This document shows positions 34,470 to 44,860 of a stretch of 64,000 nucleotides of DNA, one piece after another. Under the pieces are notes generated by a model. That model did not search any database. It was not told the origin of the DNA and saw nothing but the letters and a program-made list of their open reading frames with translations. Position 1 is the first letter of the stretch. Every line of letters starts with the position of its first letter. The position numbers and the translations under genes were made by a program. This DNA is from Psychrobacter immobilis (GTDB lineage: Bacteria; Pseudomonadota; Gammaproteobacteria; Pseudomonadales; Moraxellaceae), in assembly GCF_904846285.1 (NCBI RefSeq), contig NZ_CAJHAD010000003.1, positions 124,001 to 188,000 on the forward strand. The letters are read 5' to 3'.

Positions 34470-35636
34470 ATGACAGTAAAGCGTGTAAAAAAACAGCTAG
34501 TACAGCTGATAGTTGGTGTCAGTGTTTCTATGAGTGCAGTGATGGCGAGCGCAGCCATACAGCCACCTGTGATGGAAAATACGGCTTATGTATTAATGGA
34601 CTATAATACTGGTGAAATATTGGCACAAAAAAATGCCAATCAAGCACTACCACCAGCGTCTTTGACCAAGATGATGACCAGTTATATCATCGAGCAGCGC
34701 TTAGCATCAGGTGACCTCAAGGAAGACGAACAAGTTTTAATGAGCCCAAGTGCATGGTGCCGCGGCAGTAGCAGTCAGTCTTGTATGTATGTGCCGGTCA
34801 ATAAAACCGCCAGTGTCATCGATATGCTACGTGGTATCATCATTCAATCAGGCAACGATGCCTCAAAAGCGATGGCTGAGCATATCGCGGGTAGCGAAGC
34901 CTCATTTGCTATCTTGATGAATGAGCAGGCTGAAAAGCTTGGGATGAAAAACACCCATTTTGTTAACTCTACCGGTATGCCAGACGAAGGTCACCAAGCA
35001 TCAGCGTTAGATTTAGCGAAACTGTCACGCGCCATTATCAAAAACAGTGGCGACTATTACGGTCTTTATTCGGAAAAAGAGTTCACTTATAACGGTATTA
35101 CCCAAGGTAACCGTAACGCTCTGTTAGCGACTGACCCTACTGTTGATGGCTTAAAAACGGGTCATACTGATGCAGCAGGCTATTGCCTAGCAGCCTCAAG
35201 TAAGCGCGAAGATATGCGCCTGATTTCTGTGATCATGGGTACAGAAAGCCAGCAAGCCCGTGCCGATCAATCACGTGAGTTACTCAACTGGGGTTTTGGT
35301 CATTTTACTACCGTCACTAAAGCACCTGCTGGGCAGTTTGTTAGTAAAGTACCCGTATGGTTTGGTGAAGTGAAAGAAGTAGAGCTTGCAACTGGTGATA
35401 GCTTACAAATCCTGACCGATAAAACGCAAAAAAATAAAATCACCACCGTGGTTGATATTCCTGAAAGCTTAGAAGCGCCTATCAAAAAAGGTCAAGAAAT
35501 TGGCAAAATGATGGCCGTTATTGATGGTAAAGCGGTTGCCTCTGTGCCTATCGTAGCCACGAGCGATATCGAACAATCAGGCTTTATGAGCCGTATCTGG
35601 CAACGTTTTACACGCTGGGCACAAAACTTATTTTAA
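34470..35636 (+). CDS. dacC: D-alanyl-D-alanine carboxypeptidase (PBP5/6 type)
   Basis: Trims the terminal D-Ala of peptidoglycan pentapeptides in the periplasm. A signal peptide ends near residue 29 (VMASA-AI). The three active-site motifs are present: SxxK in PPASLTKMMTSY (Ser64, Lys67), SxN in IIQSGNDASKAMAEH and KTG in VDGLKTGHTDAAGYCL. The C-terminal beta domain (about 290-365) is followed by an amphipathic membrane-anchoring helix ending FMSRIWQRFTRWAQNLF, as in PBP5 and PBP6. Length 388 is typical. The symbol dacC versus dacA is not decidable from sequence. A bidirectional terminator follows. Confidence 0.92.
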   Translation: MTVKRVKKQLVQLIVGVSVSMSAVMASAAIQPPVMENTAYVLMDYNTGEILAQKNANQALPPASLTKMMTSYIIEQRLASGDLKEDEQVLMSPSAWCRGSSSQSCMYVPVNKTASVIDMLRGIIIQSGNDASKAMAEHIAGSEASFAILMNEQAEKLGMKNTHFVNSTGMPDEGHQASALDLAKLSRAIIKNSGDYYGLYSEKEFTYNGITQGNRNALLATDPTVDGLKTGHTDAAGYCLAASSKREDMRLISVIMGTESQQARADQSRELLNWGFGHFTTVTKAPAGQFVSKVPVWFGEVKEVELATGDSLQILTDKTQKNKITTVVDIPESLEAPIKKGQEIGKMMAVIDGKAVASVPIVATSDIEQSGFMSRIWQRFTRWAQNLF

Positions 35637-35705
35637 GTAATTGATTCAATAATTTACTTCAAGAATTATTTGTCATTACATAGCAGTTATTAGCAATTTT
35701 AGTAT

Positions 35706-35739
35706 AAAAAAAGACGCCCATCAAAAGGCGTCTTTTTTA
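35706..35739. terminator. Bidirectional terminator between dacC and the sensor kinase gene
   Basis: AAAAGACGCC (35709-35718) pairs with GGCGTCTTTT (35727-35736), flanked by A on the left and T on the right. It can end both the plus-strand dacC and the convergent minus-strand kinase transcript. Confidence 0.9.
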
Positions 35740-35780
35740 TTTGTCTATTCTTATCACTATGTTCGTACCTACCGCCATCA

Positions 35781-37742
35781 TTAAGACCAAGCAAGCAAGC
35801 TCTTTAATAAATTGCTGAGCGCTTTATCTTCATAGGTCGCTACTTGACAGTAATCCACCCCAGCTGCTTTTAATCCATGCTCAAAGCTGTCTAAATATCG
35901 GGCTCGCTGCTGTGGATACCAGAATACCAATAAAGCCCGATAGTCGGTCTCAGAGGCACGTATACGTCTTGCTAATGCTTCAGCCTTGTCTGGGAATATA
36001 TCTTCAGCAAACATGACCATATCAACTTTTCTATGCGTCATCTCATCAATAATCAGCTGTTCATGTTGATAGCAGATGACGTGTGCGCCCAAACGCTGCA
36101 ATTCATCTACCAAAGCGCCACTATCTTGGTAGTAGTAATAGATGATAACCAGCCCCGCAAGCAGATGCTGCTGGCGTGATTGGCGTTGAGTGGACAGCGG
36201 AATGGTAACAATAAACTCCGTCCCTACGCCAAGCGTACTATCAACATCAATACTAGCGCCCATTAACTGCGCCATTTGCTTAACGACAGGCAAACCAATA
36301 CCTGTCCCTTCATACTGGCGAGTTTGTGATGAATCTACTTGAAAAAATGGATTAAAGATATCTTCTATAAAGCTGCTATCAATGCCGATACCTGTATCTT
36401 TTATCCGAATCTGCCAGCGATTACTATGATCGAAATGGGTCAATTGCGAAGTAAGGCTCACCTGCCCAACTGGGGTAAACTTAATCGCATTGCTCAGCAG
36501 TATCGATAATATTTGCTGGATTTTTTCGGCATCACCTTCAAGGCTATAATCAATATGATGGATATGGCTAACCAGTGCCAAAGCTTTTTGACTGGCAATA
36601 GGTTCAAATTCTGCCAACAGGTCAGCAATTAATTGTAGTGGATTAAACGCATTTTTTTGTAGGCTAATCTGCCCTTTTTGAATCTGGTTAAGCTGAATGA
36701 TTTGATTCAAAGCTAAAACTAATTTATCACTACCATTGCGAATAATATCGATCGCATCTTTTTGTTCATCATTAACGTGTTCATCATCTAGCAACTGTAA
36801 GCCGCCAACGATGGCATTAAGCGAGGTTTTTAACTCATGGGTAATCATGCTTTGAAAGTTATGCAGCTGCAAATCGAGCGATACATCTTTTTGATGCAAT
36901 TGCTGCTCGAAAACCGCGAGTGCTTCATAATCTTGTTTTGATTGTTGCAAACGATTGAATAAAATCGTAAACGCCTGTTTAATTTGCACCAACTCTTGAA
37001 ACTTAAAGCGCTGCGGAATCGCTGGTAACTGCTCAAGCTCAGGGTTTTTAATAACAATGTCACAGACTTCATTCAGCACCGCAATATCTTTGGACGGCCA
37101 ATTCAATTTGCGCAAAATAAACAACGCCCAAATAATCGCTAATACTGTCGTCATCACCCATAACCATAGATTGCGTTGCAGCCAGTTTGCACGCAGCGCC
37201 GTCACATCTAAGGTGATATTTATATAGCCTACTAAAGTATCATCCGTACTTAACTCACTTGGCGGGGTTTCTTGAAGCGTAACATCTGGCAGAGCGCTAG
37301 CTGTCTGCTGGTTGGTGTTGGTTTTAAATTTGGCATTATCACTAGCCATAGATAGCGTGCTATTGCCATTAGTATAATATCCAATGACTGGATAATTAAA
37401 ACTAACGGTATTAGCAAATAGCGCATTCATCCAATCATCTGTAGATAAATTTCTATCGACAATAGGCTGCGAGGTTGAATAAAACAAAATACTTTCAATA
37501 TTCTGCTCATTTTCTAACAAAAAGCGTACTTGCTCAGCGACTACTTCGTCGCCATCTGCGCTCGCCGCACTAATGGTTAGTAAGTTCGCCAATTGCTGAG
37601 TATGCTGACGCACTTCTTTATAATGTTGCACCAAACCATAAACAAAAGACAATAGAAAACCTGCCAATACAGCCAAAATCATGGTCTGCATGATAGACTG
37701 CCAAATAAGCATGGTAAGGGTTTTTGTTGGGCGGCTGTTCAT
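35781..37742 (-). CDS. GacS/BarA-like hybrid sensor histidine kinase with degenerate receiver
   Basis: An inner-membrane sensor kinase of about 653 residues. Two membrane segments (about 14-36 and 190-210) bracket a periplasmic sensor domain. A HAMP-like linker and coiled coil lead to the kinase core: H-box SMITHELKTSLNAIVGGLQ, N-box ILSILLSNAIKFTP, G1 IKDTGIGID, F-box FNPFFQVD and G2 GTGIGLPVVKQM. The last 130 residues have a receiver-like alternation, but the phospho-acceptor position reads KVDMVMFAEDIFP, with Ala where Asp is expected, and the N-terminal acidic pair is missing. No Hpt domain follows, unlike BarA. The in-frame TTG at 37751 is a less likely start. No response-regulator gene is adjacent. 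Confidence 0.85.
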   Translation of the reverse strand: MNSRPTKTLTMLIWQSIMQTMILAVLAGFLLSFVYGLVQHYKEVRQHTQQLANLLTISAASADGDEVVAEQVRFLLENEQNIESILFYSTSQPIVDRNLSTDDWMNALFANTVSFNYPVIGYYTNGNSTLSMASDNAKFKTNTNQQTASALPDVTLQETPPSELSTDDTLVGYINITLDVTALRANWLQRNLWLWVMTTVLAIIWALFILRKLNWPSKDIAVLNEVCDIVIKNPELEQLPAIPQRFKFQELVQIKQAFTILFNRLQQSKQDYEALAVFEQQLHQKDVSLDLQLHNFQSMITHELKTSLNAIVGGLQLLDDEHVNDEQKDAIDIIRNGSDKLVLALNQIIQLNQIQKGQISLQKNAFNPLQLIADLLAEFEPIASQKALALVSHIHHIDYSLEGDAEKIQQILSILLSNAIKFTPVGQVSLTSQLTHFDHSNRWQIRIKDTGIGIDSSFIEDIFNPFFQVDSSQTRQYEGTGIGLPVVKQMAQLMGASIDVDSTLGVGTEFIVTIPLSTQRQSRQQHLLAGLVIIYYYYQDSGALVDELQRLGAHVICYQHEQLIIDEMTHRKVDMVMFAEDIFPDKAEALARRIRASETDYRALLVFWYPQQRARYLDSFEHGLKAAGVDYCQVATYEDKALSNLLKSLLAWS

Positions 37743-37846
37743 ATCACTCAACTGAGTTAAAACAACATGTCATTATAGTATAAGCATATTATAGGGGTAA
37801 TAAGCGCAATGCGACATTTTAATGTAACTTAAGAATGTGTTAAATT

Positions 37847-37883
37847 AAAAAATGCCATGACAACTCGTATAGTTATCATGGCA
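37847..37883 (-). terminator. Intrinsic terminator of der
   Basis: TGCCATGA-C-AACT (37853-37865) pairs with AGTT-A-TCATGGCA (37871-37883), with one mismatch. On the minus strand six T follow. It lies 100 nt beyond the der stop and ends the long core cluster. Confidence 0.88.
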
Positions 37884-37982
37884 AATTATATTACAGAAAA
37901 GCAAGGATAGAAAAATAGTAAAGATAAAATAAAATGGTCTTTATTTGCTAAAAAATATAAAGACGGTCACTATCTCGTAAAA

Positions 37983-39425
37983 TTAACGCTTTTTATCTTT
38001 ATTGGTAAATCTCGGCTTATCTTTGGTGGTAAATTTTTGCGCACGATTGCGTTCACGTTGGCGTAGCTGCTGCGCTTTTGCTTTGGTTGGCGTGTCGCTT
38101 TTATTGGCGTATGGATTATCGTTTTGTTTAAAGATAACATTTAGCGGCGTACCCTCAAGCTTAAATACTTGACGGAATTGGTTTTCAAGATAGCGCTGAT
38201 AGCTCTTTGGTAGCGAAGACGTTTGGTTACCATGAATAACAATTACTGGTGGATTATGACCACCAATATGCGCAAAACGTAGCTTGATACGGCGACCAGC
38301 AACCGTTGGTGGCGGGTTGGCAGCAACAGCATCTTGTAAAATTTGCGTCAAACGGTTGGTTGACACCTCAAACATCGACGACTGATAAGCACGCAAAATA
38401 GAAGGATATAAGTTACCCACCCCAGTACCGTGCAATGCTGAGATTTGATGGACTTTTACATAAGAGATAAAGTTGAAACGGCGATCCATCTCAATCTTGA
38501 TATAGTTCTTTTGATCTGCAGTGAGACCATCCCATTTATTGATGGCGACTACCAAGGCACGACCAGCATCAAGCGCATAACCAATCATATGTAAATCTTG
38601 GTCGACGATACCTTCTTGGGCATCAATCACAATGACCGTGACGTTAGAATCGTCGATTGCTTGCAAGGTTTTAATGACTGAGAATTTCTCTACCTTTTCA
38701 TCGATTCTGCCACGGCGACGCACACCGGCGGTATCGATTAAAACGTAGTCTCTACCTTCACGTGTATAAGGAATATAAATACTGTCACGCGTGGTACCCG
38801 GCATATCAAATACCACCACACGGTCTTCACCCAATAGGCGGTTAACCAGCGTTGATTTACCAACGTTTGGACGACCAATAATAGCCAGCTTTAAGCCTTT
38901 TGGCTCGACAACGTTTTCTTGTGTTGGCATATCAGCGGTCAGAACTTCTAACAAGTTACCAACACCGCGACCATGACTGGCTGCCATCGGATACGGCTCG
39001 CCCAATCCTAAGGCATAAAATTCTGCAGGCGCGGCATCGTGCGCGCCATCCACTTTATTAGCGACAACATAAACAGGCTTACCAAGGGTATGCAAGAACT
39101 TGCCAATCTCAGCATCGGCACCAATCATACCGGCACGGGCGTCGACCACAAAAACGATAATATCAGCTTCATGAATGGCAGTATGCGACTGCTCCGACAT
39201 ATAATCATCAATGTTACCGCTACCATCATCCGCTTCACCAATACCACCGGTGTCTACAACGATGAAAGATTTGTCTTCATAGGTTGCATCACCGTATTGA
39301 CGATCACGAGTCAGCCCTGACAAATCAGCAACCAATGCCTGCCGACTTTTAGTGAACTGGTTAAATAAGGTTGATTTACCGACGTTTGGACGACCAATTA
39401 AGGCGACCACAGGCTTGATACTCAT
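37983..39425 (-). CDS. der: Ribosome-assembly GTPase Der (EngA)
   Basis: Der is an essential GTPase for 50S subunit assembly with two tandem G domains. The first G domain has P-loop [13 protein letters not shown] (about residue 11), VDTGGIGE and NKVDGAHD. The second has [16 protein letters not shown] (about 185), [12 protein letters not shown] and NKWDGLT. A C-terminal KH-like domain follows ([20 protein letters not shown]), then a basic tail rich in Lys, Arg and Gln. Length 480 is normal. It lies last in the minus-strand cluster, after bamB, the usual gammaproteobacterial neighbour, though here separated by 419 nt of hairpin-rich spacer. Confidence 0.97.
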   Translation of the reverse strand: MSIKPVVALIGRPNVGKSTLFNQFTKSRQALVADLSGLTRDRQYGDATYEDKSFIVVDTGGIGEADDGSGNIDDYMSEQSHTAIHEADIIVFVVDARAGMIGADAEIGKFLHTLGKPVYVVANKVDGAHDAAPAEFYALGLGEPYPMAASHGRGVGNLLEVLTADMPTQENVVEPKGLKLAIIGRPNVGKSTLVNRLLGEDRVVVFDMPGTTRDSIYIPYTREGRDYVLIDTAGVRRRGRIDEKVEKFSVIKTLQAIDDSNVTVIVIDAQEGIVDQDLHMIGYALDAGRALVVAINKWDGLTADQKNYIKIEMDRRFNFISYVKVHQISALHGTGVGNLYPSILRAYQSSMFEVSTNRLTQILQDAVAANPPPTVAGRRIKLRFAHIGGHNPPVIVIHGNQTSSLPKSYQRYLENQFRQVFKLEGTPLNVIFKQNDNPYANKSDTPTKAKAQQLRQRERNRAQKFTTKDKPRFTNKDKKR

Positions 39426-39637
39426 GGGTTACTCTCAGTGAAGGGCACAATGGCGGACAGCACGCTTACTCTTATCATAAAGATGAATAGCTGCACTTGA
39501 CCGCGAATTTAAATAAATTATAAAAATAAAACGATAAAATTAGATAACAACGAATATAGTCAATTGGAAATAATATTAATATATGAATAGCCACGTGCTA
39601 CAGATATAAATTCTAAAATGAATCGACTACATAGATA

Positions 39638-39660
39638 GCGTTATTATATATGAATAACGC
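39638..39660. repeat. Perfect 8-bp inverted repeat
   Basis: GCGTTATT (39638-39645) and AATAACGC (39653-39660) around ATATATG. A further AATAACGC follows after 3 nt, so the right arm is duplicated. No T tract. Confidence 0.6.
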
Positions 39661-39680
39661 AGCAATAACGCCTACTATAT

Positions 39681-39713
39681 AGCGGTCGCATAGAGTACGC
39701 GAAAGCGACCGCT
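39681..39713. repeat. Perfect 9-bp GC-rich inverted repeat
   Basis: AGCGGTCGC (39681-39689) pairs with GCGACCGCT (39705-39713) around a 15-nt loop. It is markedly GC-rich within AT-rich DNA. No T tract follows, so it is not a standard terminator. Confidence 0.6.
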
Positions 39714-39739
39714 TAAACAAGCAATTTACACAAGGCACG

Positions 39740-39765
39740 AAACGCTGACTAAGCAGCGTTTTGTA
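39740..39765 (-). terminator. Possible weak terminator of bamB
   Basis: AAACGCTG (39740-39747) pairs with CAGCGTTT (39754-39761) around ACTAAG. The T tract on the minus strand is only three T, and on the plus strand TTTTGTATT. It lies 80 nt past the bamB stop. Confidence 0.45.
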
Positions 39766-39844
39766 TTGATATCACTAGTAATTACGTCAATATAAGCAGG
39801 CTTGTTTAATCAGTACCATCAAATAAGCCACGGCTTATTAATAT

Positions 39845-41053
39845 TTAGCGCGCCAATTGCCAAATAGCGACTTGTCCTGAGGTGCTTTGGGTTAGTAAGC
39901 GGCTACCTTGTAATTGCAAGCTACTCAATGCGCCTTTGGTCTGTACACGGCTGACGATTTTGCCGTTAGCAGGGTCAAATAAATGCACCACACCATCAAA
40001 ATCACCGACAGCAATATAATTGCCAATCATTACAGGATTGGTTAGGTGGCGATAAGCCAACTCTTCACTTTCCCACAACACTTCGCCATTACTGCGATTA
40101 TAGGCAACCACTTTGCCATCTAAGCTCGTTGCAATGACTTGCTGGTTGTTCACCGCCAGTGATTTTAAACTGGCAAGCTCATTGACGAACAACACTTCAC
40201 GAGAGGCTAAGTTAATACCTAGCAACTGACCGCTATAGCTGATGGCAAATAACTGATTGTTATCAACGATAGGCATACCGTCGACATCGCTCATACGCTC
40301 AACTTCACTACTGCCCGCACCGACGCCAACACGGCGTGACCACTGCGGTAAACCATTATCGACAGTGATGGCATGTAAACGGCCATCAGCCGTGGCTAAT
40401 AATGCTGTTTTAGCATCTAGTAATGTTGGTGCTGCCGTACCGCGTACGCTGATAGCCGGTACTTGGGTGGCAAATTGCCAAACCGACTGACCATTCTGTA
40501 ACGATAAGCCATGCAAGAAGCCATCGTTAGCCGATAAAATCACCCGGTTATTGCTGATTAAAGCCGGTGTTAACACTGAACCGGTTAATTGCTGCTGCCA
40601 ACGTTTAGCACCAGTCGCACTATCAAATGCCATTACTAGACCGCCGCGGGTACTGATAATAGCAGTTTGGCTCAAAGCATCTAAAGTAACGCCGCCTGTG
40701 ATTTGATCGCCAACATTCACTGACCATGCACGTTGACCGGCACTATCAAAACCCGTTAAATCACCGCCGCGCGATGCAGTTACGATTTGCGAGTTGGCAT
40801 AGCCCACTTGCAGGTCAAGCGGATCTTTACTACTGGCTTTTTTGCTACCAACATCGGTACTAAAAACCGGCTGCAATACACTAATTGGCTGCGCAATTTG
40901 CACCAATTTTACAGGATCATTGACGACTGGCTTGATACCTCGATTACACCCAACCACTGCGGTTGCCATCACGGCGATGACGGCGACATTCATGGCCGTC
41001 GTTTTGATGGTCTTAGCATTTATAGTTCTGTTTGAGCGAATAGCTTGAGTCAT
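39845..41053 (-). CDS. bamB: Outer membrane protein assembly factor BamB
   Basis: BamB is the beta-propeller lipoprotein of the BAM complex, which inserts beta-barrel proteins into the outer membrane. The signal has lipobox AVVGC (Cys at about residue 36). The mature protein shows repeated PQQ-like blades, e.g. GQRAWSVNVGDQITGG, TGAKRWQQQLTG, NGQSVWQFATQVP, NGLPQWSRRVGVG and NGEVLWESEEL. Length 402 is close to E. coli BamB (392). It lies downstream of yfgM and upstream of der, the conserved order. The N-terminal signal region is somewhat long. Confidence 0.94.
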   Translation of the reverse strand: MTQAIRSNRTINAKTIKTTAMNVAVIAVMATAVVGCNRGIKPVVNDPVKLVQIAQPISVLQPVFSTDVGSKKASSKDPLDLQVGYANSQIVTASRGGDLTGFDSAGQRAWSVNVGDQITGGVTLDALSQTAIISTRGGLVMAFDSATGAKRWQQQLTGSVLTPALISNNRVILSANDGFLHGLSLQNGQSVWQFATQVPAISVRGTAAPTLLDAKTALLATADGRLHAITVDNGLPQWSRRVGVGAGSSEVERMSDVDGMPIVDNNQLFAISYSGQLLGINLASREVLFVNELASLKSLAVNNQQVIATSLDGKVVAYNRSNGEVLWESEELAYRHLTNPVMIGNYIAVGDFDGVVHLFDPANGKIVSRVQTKGALSSLQLQGSRLLTQSTSGQVAIWQLAR

Positions 41054-41331
41054 TACGGGTTCTCACTACCAATAAATTAATCATTAATGAATTAGCTCTC
41101 AGCAAGTAAAGGGTTAACAATAATAATCAGCACACAATAAGCACTTATTATTAATACCGCCCTCCTAACTCACTGCGCTACTTAGTTTTTTAAGACCGTT
41201 TTTTAAAACAGTTTGTAAAACGATTTGAGGTATTGCAATCTTTGTTAAGCCACTTATTAAAACGTTGGCGCTCATATTTAGCACCAGCGCTTGTTGTTCG
41301 AAATATTTTTAGTATCTGTTTTTTACATCTA

Positions 41332-42120
41332 TTACTCAGCAATGGCTACCGTATTATGGTCTTCAGCTAATACGGGCTGTGCAGGCGCAGTAGATTCTTG
41401 AATAAGACCAGCTTGCGGTTCAATAGGCTCAGCTACCACACCGAGACTTTCCATCTTTAATGCCAATACTGCACGTGTTTCTTGACGGTTACGTAACAAT
41501 TCCCAAGCATTATTGTAAGATTTAACCGCCGCGTCTTTATTATCTTGCGCCAGATAAATATCACCCAATAGTTCTTGCTGACTTGCTTCAAACGAGCTTG
41601 GCATATCGTTATTGGCTTCAGCTAAGGCAGCGTCGGCATCACCAGCCGCCAATAGCGTTTTCGCATAGCGTAGACGAGTAATTGCTTGTAGACCTGCATC
41701 ACCCAAATCGATTGCTAGTGCCTTTTTAAAGGTCTCACTCGCACCTTTAAAGTCATCGTTATCCACTTGCTGACGCGCTTTAATCATCAGCGCCTGCCAT
41801 GCATAGACAGAGTTACCATGTGTACTTACTAAAGCATCAATATCTTTATCTAACTGTTTACGGCTTTCAGCGAGTGACGCTTGCGTCTCTGCTTCTAAAT
41901 CTGGGTTTTGCGACGCTAGGCTGACTTCTTCATTCAAACGCTGAATATCAGCATAATGGTCAGCGGCAACCGTATCGACGCGCGCATGGTTATTTTGCCA
42001 ATACGTCCAGCCGAAATAGGCGGCCAACGCCAATAAAATCGCAGTGACAATATAGCTGCCATATTGCTTTAACGCTTGCATTGAATTGTCGGGGTTTGGC
42101 GAATTGGGTGTCAGAGCCAT
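41332..42120 (-). CDS. yfgM: YfgM-family tetratricopeptide membrane protein
   Basis: YfgM is an ancillary SecYEG-linked protein with a periplasmic TPR domain that cooperates with PpiD. The 262-residue protein has a short cytoplasmic start, one membrane segment (YGSYIVTAILLALAAYFGWTYW, about 17-38) and TPR-like helices such as SVYAWQALMIKARQQVD, GASETFKKALAID, ITRLRYAKTLLAAGDADAAL and LLGDIYLAQDNKDAAVKSY. The last 35 residues are a Pro/Ala/Glu tail not needed for TPR folding. It follows hisS by 77 nt and precedes bamB by 278 nt in the conserved cluster. Confidence 0.9.
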   Translation of the reverse strand: MALTPNSPNPDNSMQALKQYGSYIVTAILLALAAYFGWTYWQNNHARVDTVAADHYADIQRLNEEVSLASQNPDLEAETQASLAESRKQLDKDIDALVSTHGNSVYAWQALMIKARQQVDNDDFKGASETFKKALAIDLGDAGLQAITRLRYAKTLLAAGDADAALAEANNDMPSSFEASQQELLGDIYLAQDNKDAAVKSYNNAWELLRNRQETRAVLALKMESLGVVAEPIEPQAGLIQESTAPAQPVLAEDHNTVAIAE

Positions 42121-42197
42121 ATATTTTTACCTGATAAAGTGTTATTAAATTGCCAAAGCTAAAGTCATAATGGATTACTGGCGAACAATCCTTTCTT

Positions 42198-43499
42198 TTA
42201 CTGACGAACAAAGTTTTCTTTATTCGATAGCCAATCTGCCGCAACCGTTTGTTGCTCACCCGTCTGCATATCTTTAATACTGATGGTGTTATCATCGAGC
42301 TCTTGCTGAGCGATAATCACTGTCAATGTAGCGCCTGACTTATCTGCTTTTTTCATTTGAGCTTTTAAGCTGGTTGCGCTTGCCATTTTTACGCGCAAGT
42401 CAGGACGGCTGTAACGCAAATCTTGCGCATAACCAATACCCGAACTATAGACTTCTGGATGAGCAACCACAAAAATATCGCAAGCAGGCAACTCTGCAAT
42501 CGGTGCCACAGCTTCGATAAGCAATAATAAACGCTCAAGCCCCATCGCAAAGCCAACGGCTGGCTCAGACTTCAGCGGTTTATTATGCTCTTTATCATGA
42601 GGGGTACCGATAGATTTTAATTGCCCAATCAAACCATCATAACGACCACCAGCACAGACGGTCGCTTGGCTGCCAAGCTTATCAGTTACCCACTCAAAAA
42701 CGGTTTTATTATAGTAATCAAGACCGCGTACTAAGTGCGGATTAATCTCAAACTCAATACCAAGTGCGGTCAAATACGCTTGTACTTGTTCAAAATGCGC
42801 CTTACTCTCTGCACCCAAAAACTCAGCAAGTTTTGGTGCATCTACCAATAGTGCTTGGGTACTCACCTCTTTACTGTCTAAAATACGCAACGGATTGGTC
42901 GTTAAACGGCGTTTGCTGTCCTCATCTAACTGCTCTTGTTTGTCAGTTAGATACGCAACCAATGCTTCGCGATAAGCATGACGCTCATCAATCTCACCCA
43001 AACTATTAAGCTCTAAGCGCATCTCGTCTTTTAGACCCAGTTCCTGCCACATCAGATGAGTCATGGCAATCAGCTCTGCATCGGCATCCGGTAGCGCACT
43101 ACCAAAGCTTTCGACACCCAATTGATGAAACTGACGGTAGCGACCTTTTTGCGGACGCTCATAGCGGAACATCGGACCGATATACCAAAGTTTCGGTGTA
43201 TCACCGCGCAATAAGTTGTGCTCGATGACGGCACGTACTGCCCCTGCCGTACCTTCTGGACGCAATGCCAATGGCGTAGGTGGCTCAGATTTATCAGTAA
43301 AGCTATACATCTCTTTTTCGACGATATCGGTTGCGCCGCCAATAGCACGGGCAAACAAATCAGTTTGCTCAACGATAGGCAGGCGAATATGCTCATAACC
43401 GTATCTACCCAACACATCAGCCAATATCGACTCTAAGTGCAGCCATTTTGCAGACTGTTCAGGCAAAATATCATTAAACCCTTTGATAGCTTTAATCAT
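42198..43499 (-). CDS. hisS: Histidyl-tRNA synthetase
   Basis: A class II aminoacyl-tRNA synthetase that charges tRNA-His. The N-terminal [14 protein letters not shown], motif 2 ([18 protein letters not shown] and [20 protein letters not shown]), the histidine-specific [16 protein letters not shown] and motif 3 ([14 protein letters not shown]) are all present. The C-terminal anticodon-binding domain spans about 335-430. Length 433 matches the family. It sits between ispG and yfgM, the conserved gammaproteobacterial order. The reverse strand contains long chance ORFs, which I discount. Confidence 0.97.
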   Translation of the reverse strand: MIKAIKGFNDILPEQSAKWLHLESILADVLGRYGYEHIRLPIVEQTDLFARAIGGATDIVEKEMYSFTDKSEPPTPLALRPEGTAGAVRAVIEHNLLRGDTPKLWYIGPMFRYERPQKGRYRQFHQLGVESFGSALPDADAELIAMTHLMWQELGLKDEMRLELNSLGEIDERHAYREALVAYLTDKQEQLDEDSKRRLTTNPLRILDSKEVSTQALLVDAPKLAEFLGAESKAHFEQVQAYLTALGIEFEINPHLVRGLDYYNKTVFEWVTDKLGSQATVCAGGRYDGLIGQLKSIGTPHDKEHNKPLKSEPAVGFAMGLERLLLLIEAVAPIAELPACDIFVVAHPEVYSSGIGYAQDLRYSRPDLRVKMASATSLKAQMKKADKSGATLTVIIAQQELDDNTISIKDMQTGEQQTVAADWLSNKENFVRQ

Positions 43500-43593
43500 G
43501 GTACGGTCGCATCCTTAAATTTTTAACAAAGTACTTTATTACTAATTATTCTTGTCGTGACGCCTATAAATAAGCTTTTAATAGCTCAGCGCC

Positions 43594-44709
43594 TTACTTT
43601 ACACGAATGATTTCATTCTCACGTTTTTTCGCCAAGTCTTCAGCATGCGCACGTACCATACTTTCAATTTCATCGACCAAATTATTGGTATCAATCAAAT
43701 GACTTTTTTCACCCATACGGTAGACCAGTGATTTTGGTGCAGCGCCGACAATACCAATGTCTGCTTCTTTTGCTTCACCCGGACCATTTACCTTACAGCC
43801 AATTACTGACAAGTTCATTGGTTCACGAATGTCTTCTAAACGCGATTCTAAAGCCGTCATCACTCTAATCACATCAAACTCTTGACGCGAGCAGCTTGGA
43901 CAAGCGATAAAGTTAACGCCATTTGAGCGAATATTTAGCGATTTTAAAATATCAAAGCCGATTTTAATCTCTTCTTCTGGCTCTGCCGCTAAGGAGATAC
44001 GAATGGTATCGCCTATGCCGTCTAATAATAGACCGCCTAAGGCAATCGCGGATTTCACCGCGCCCGTACGATAAACACCTGCTTCGGTGACACCTAAATG
44101 TAGCGGATTATCAATCTGAGCAGAAATCAGACGATAAGCATCCAAGGTTAAAAATACATTACTGGCTTTAACCGACACTTTATATTGATCAAAGTTCAAG
44201 CGCTCTAATATATCGATATGGCGCATGGCTGATTCGAGCATCGCCGCGCCGGTCGGCTCAGTATATTTACGCTGAATGTCTTTTTCCAGTGAGCCTGCAT
44301 TGACGCCAATACGGATAGGAATATTGTAATGCTTGGCACAAGCAACCACTTCACGCACTTTGGCGTCGCTACCGATATTACCAGGGTTGATACGCAGGCA
44401 ATCGGCACCAGCTTCAGCAACGGCTAAAGCAATTTTGTGATCGAAATGCACATCGGCTATTAAAGGGACGCTAACCAACTTACGAATTTCACCAAACGCT
44501 CTTACCGTATCCATCGTCGGCGTCGATACGCGCATCAAATCTGCTCCTGCTTCAACGCAGCGCTCGATTTGGGCAACGGTCGCTGCCACATCACACGTAT
44601 CGGTATTGGTCATACTTTGCACGCTAATCGGTGCATCACCACCAATCGCGACATCACCGACATATATTTTTTTAGTAAGACGACGGTTAATAGGCGCTGA
44701 CGTTGACAT
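43594..44709 (-). CDS. ispG: 4-hydroxy-3-methylbut-2-en-1-yl diphosphate synthase IspG
   Basis: IspG is the iron-sulfur enzyme of the penultimate step of the MEP isoprenoid pathway. A TIM-barrel domain begins [24 protein letters not shown]. The 4Fe-4S ligands are in [13 protein letters not shown], with a third in [12 protein letters not shown], and the closing segment is [19 protein letters not shown]. Length about 371 is typical for the two-domain bacterial type. I chose the ATG at 44709, which has AAGGG 7 nt upstream, rather than the TTG at 44715. It lies between rodZ and hisS, as in E. coli. Confidence 0.97.
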   Translation of the reverse strand: MSTSAPINRRLTKKIYVGDVAIGGDAPISVQSMTNTDTCDVAATVAQIERCVEAGADLMRVSTPTMDTVRAFGEIRKLVSVPLIADVHFDHKIALAVAEAGADCLRINPGNIGSDAKVREVVACAKHYNIPIRIGVNAGSLEKDIQRKYTEPTGAAMLESAMRHIDILERLNFDQYKVSVKASNVFLTLDAYRLISAQIDNPLHLGVTEAGVYRTGAVKSAIALGGLLLDGIGDTIRISLAAEPEEEIKIGFDILKSLNIRSNGVNFIACPSCSRQEFDVIRVMTALESRLEDIREPMNLSVIGCKVNGPGEAKEADIGIVGAAPKSLVYRMGEKSHLIDTNNLVDEIESMVRAHAEDLAKKRENEIIRVK

Positions 44710-44860
44710 AGACAAACCCTTTCATTGGAACAAATTGGAACGAAAAAACTGGAAACAAACATTACTTTTTAACGCTAACAACTTTTATGTCATTAACAAT
44801 AACTGCTTTAAGTTAGCCGTCATTTAAACAACATTTAATTTAATGACAAGCTGTTTAATA

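Larger units (their letters stand above)
39426..39844. other. Hairpin-rich spacer between bamB and der
   Basis: About 419 nt without an ORF. It contains three perfect inverted repeats within about 125 nt: 39638-39660, 39681-39713 and 39740-39761. The first two have no T tract. The third could be a weak terminator for bamB. The der promoter should lie to the left of these. Confidence 0.6.

Noticed and set aside
42764-43436. Several short plus-strand ORFs inside hisS
   Set aside because: All are shadows of the conserved hisS frame.
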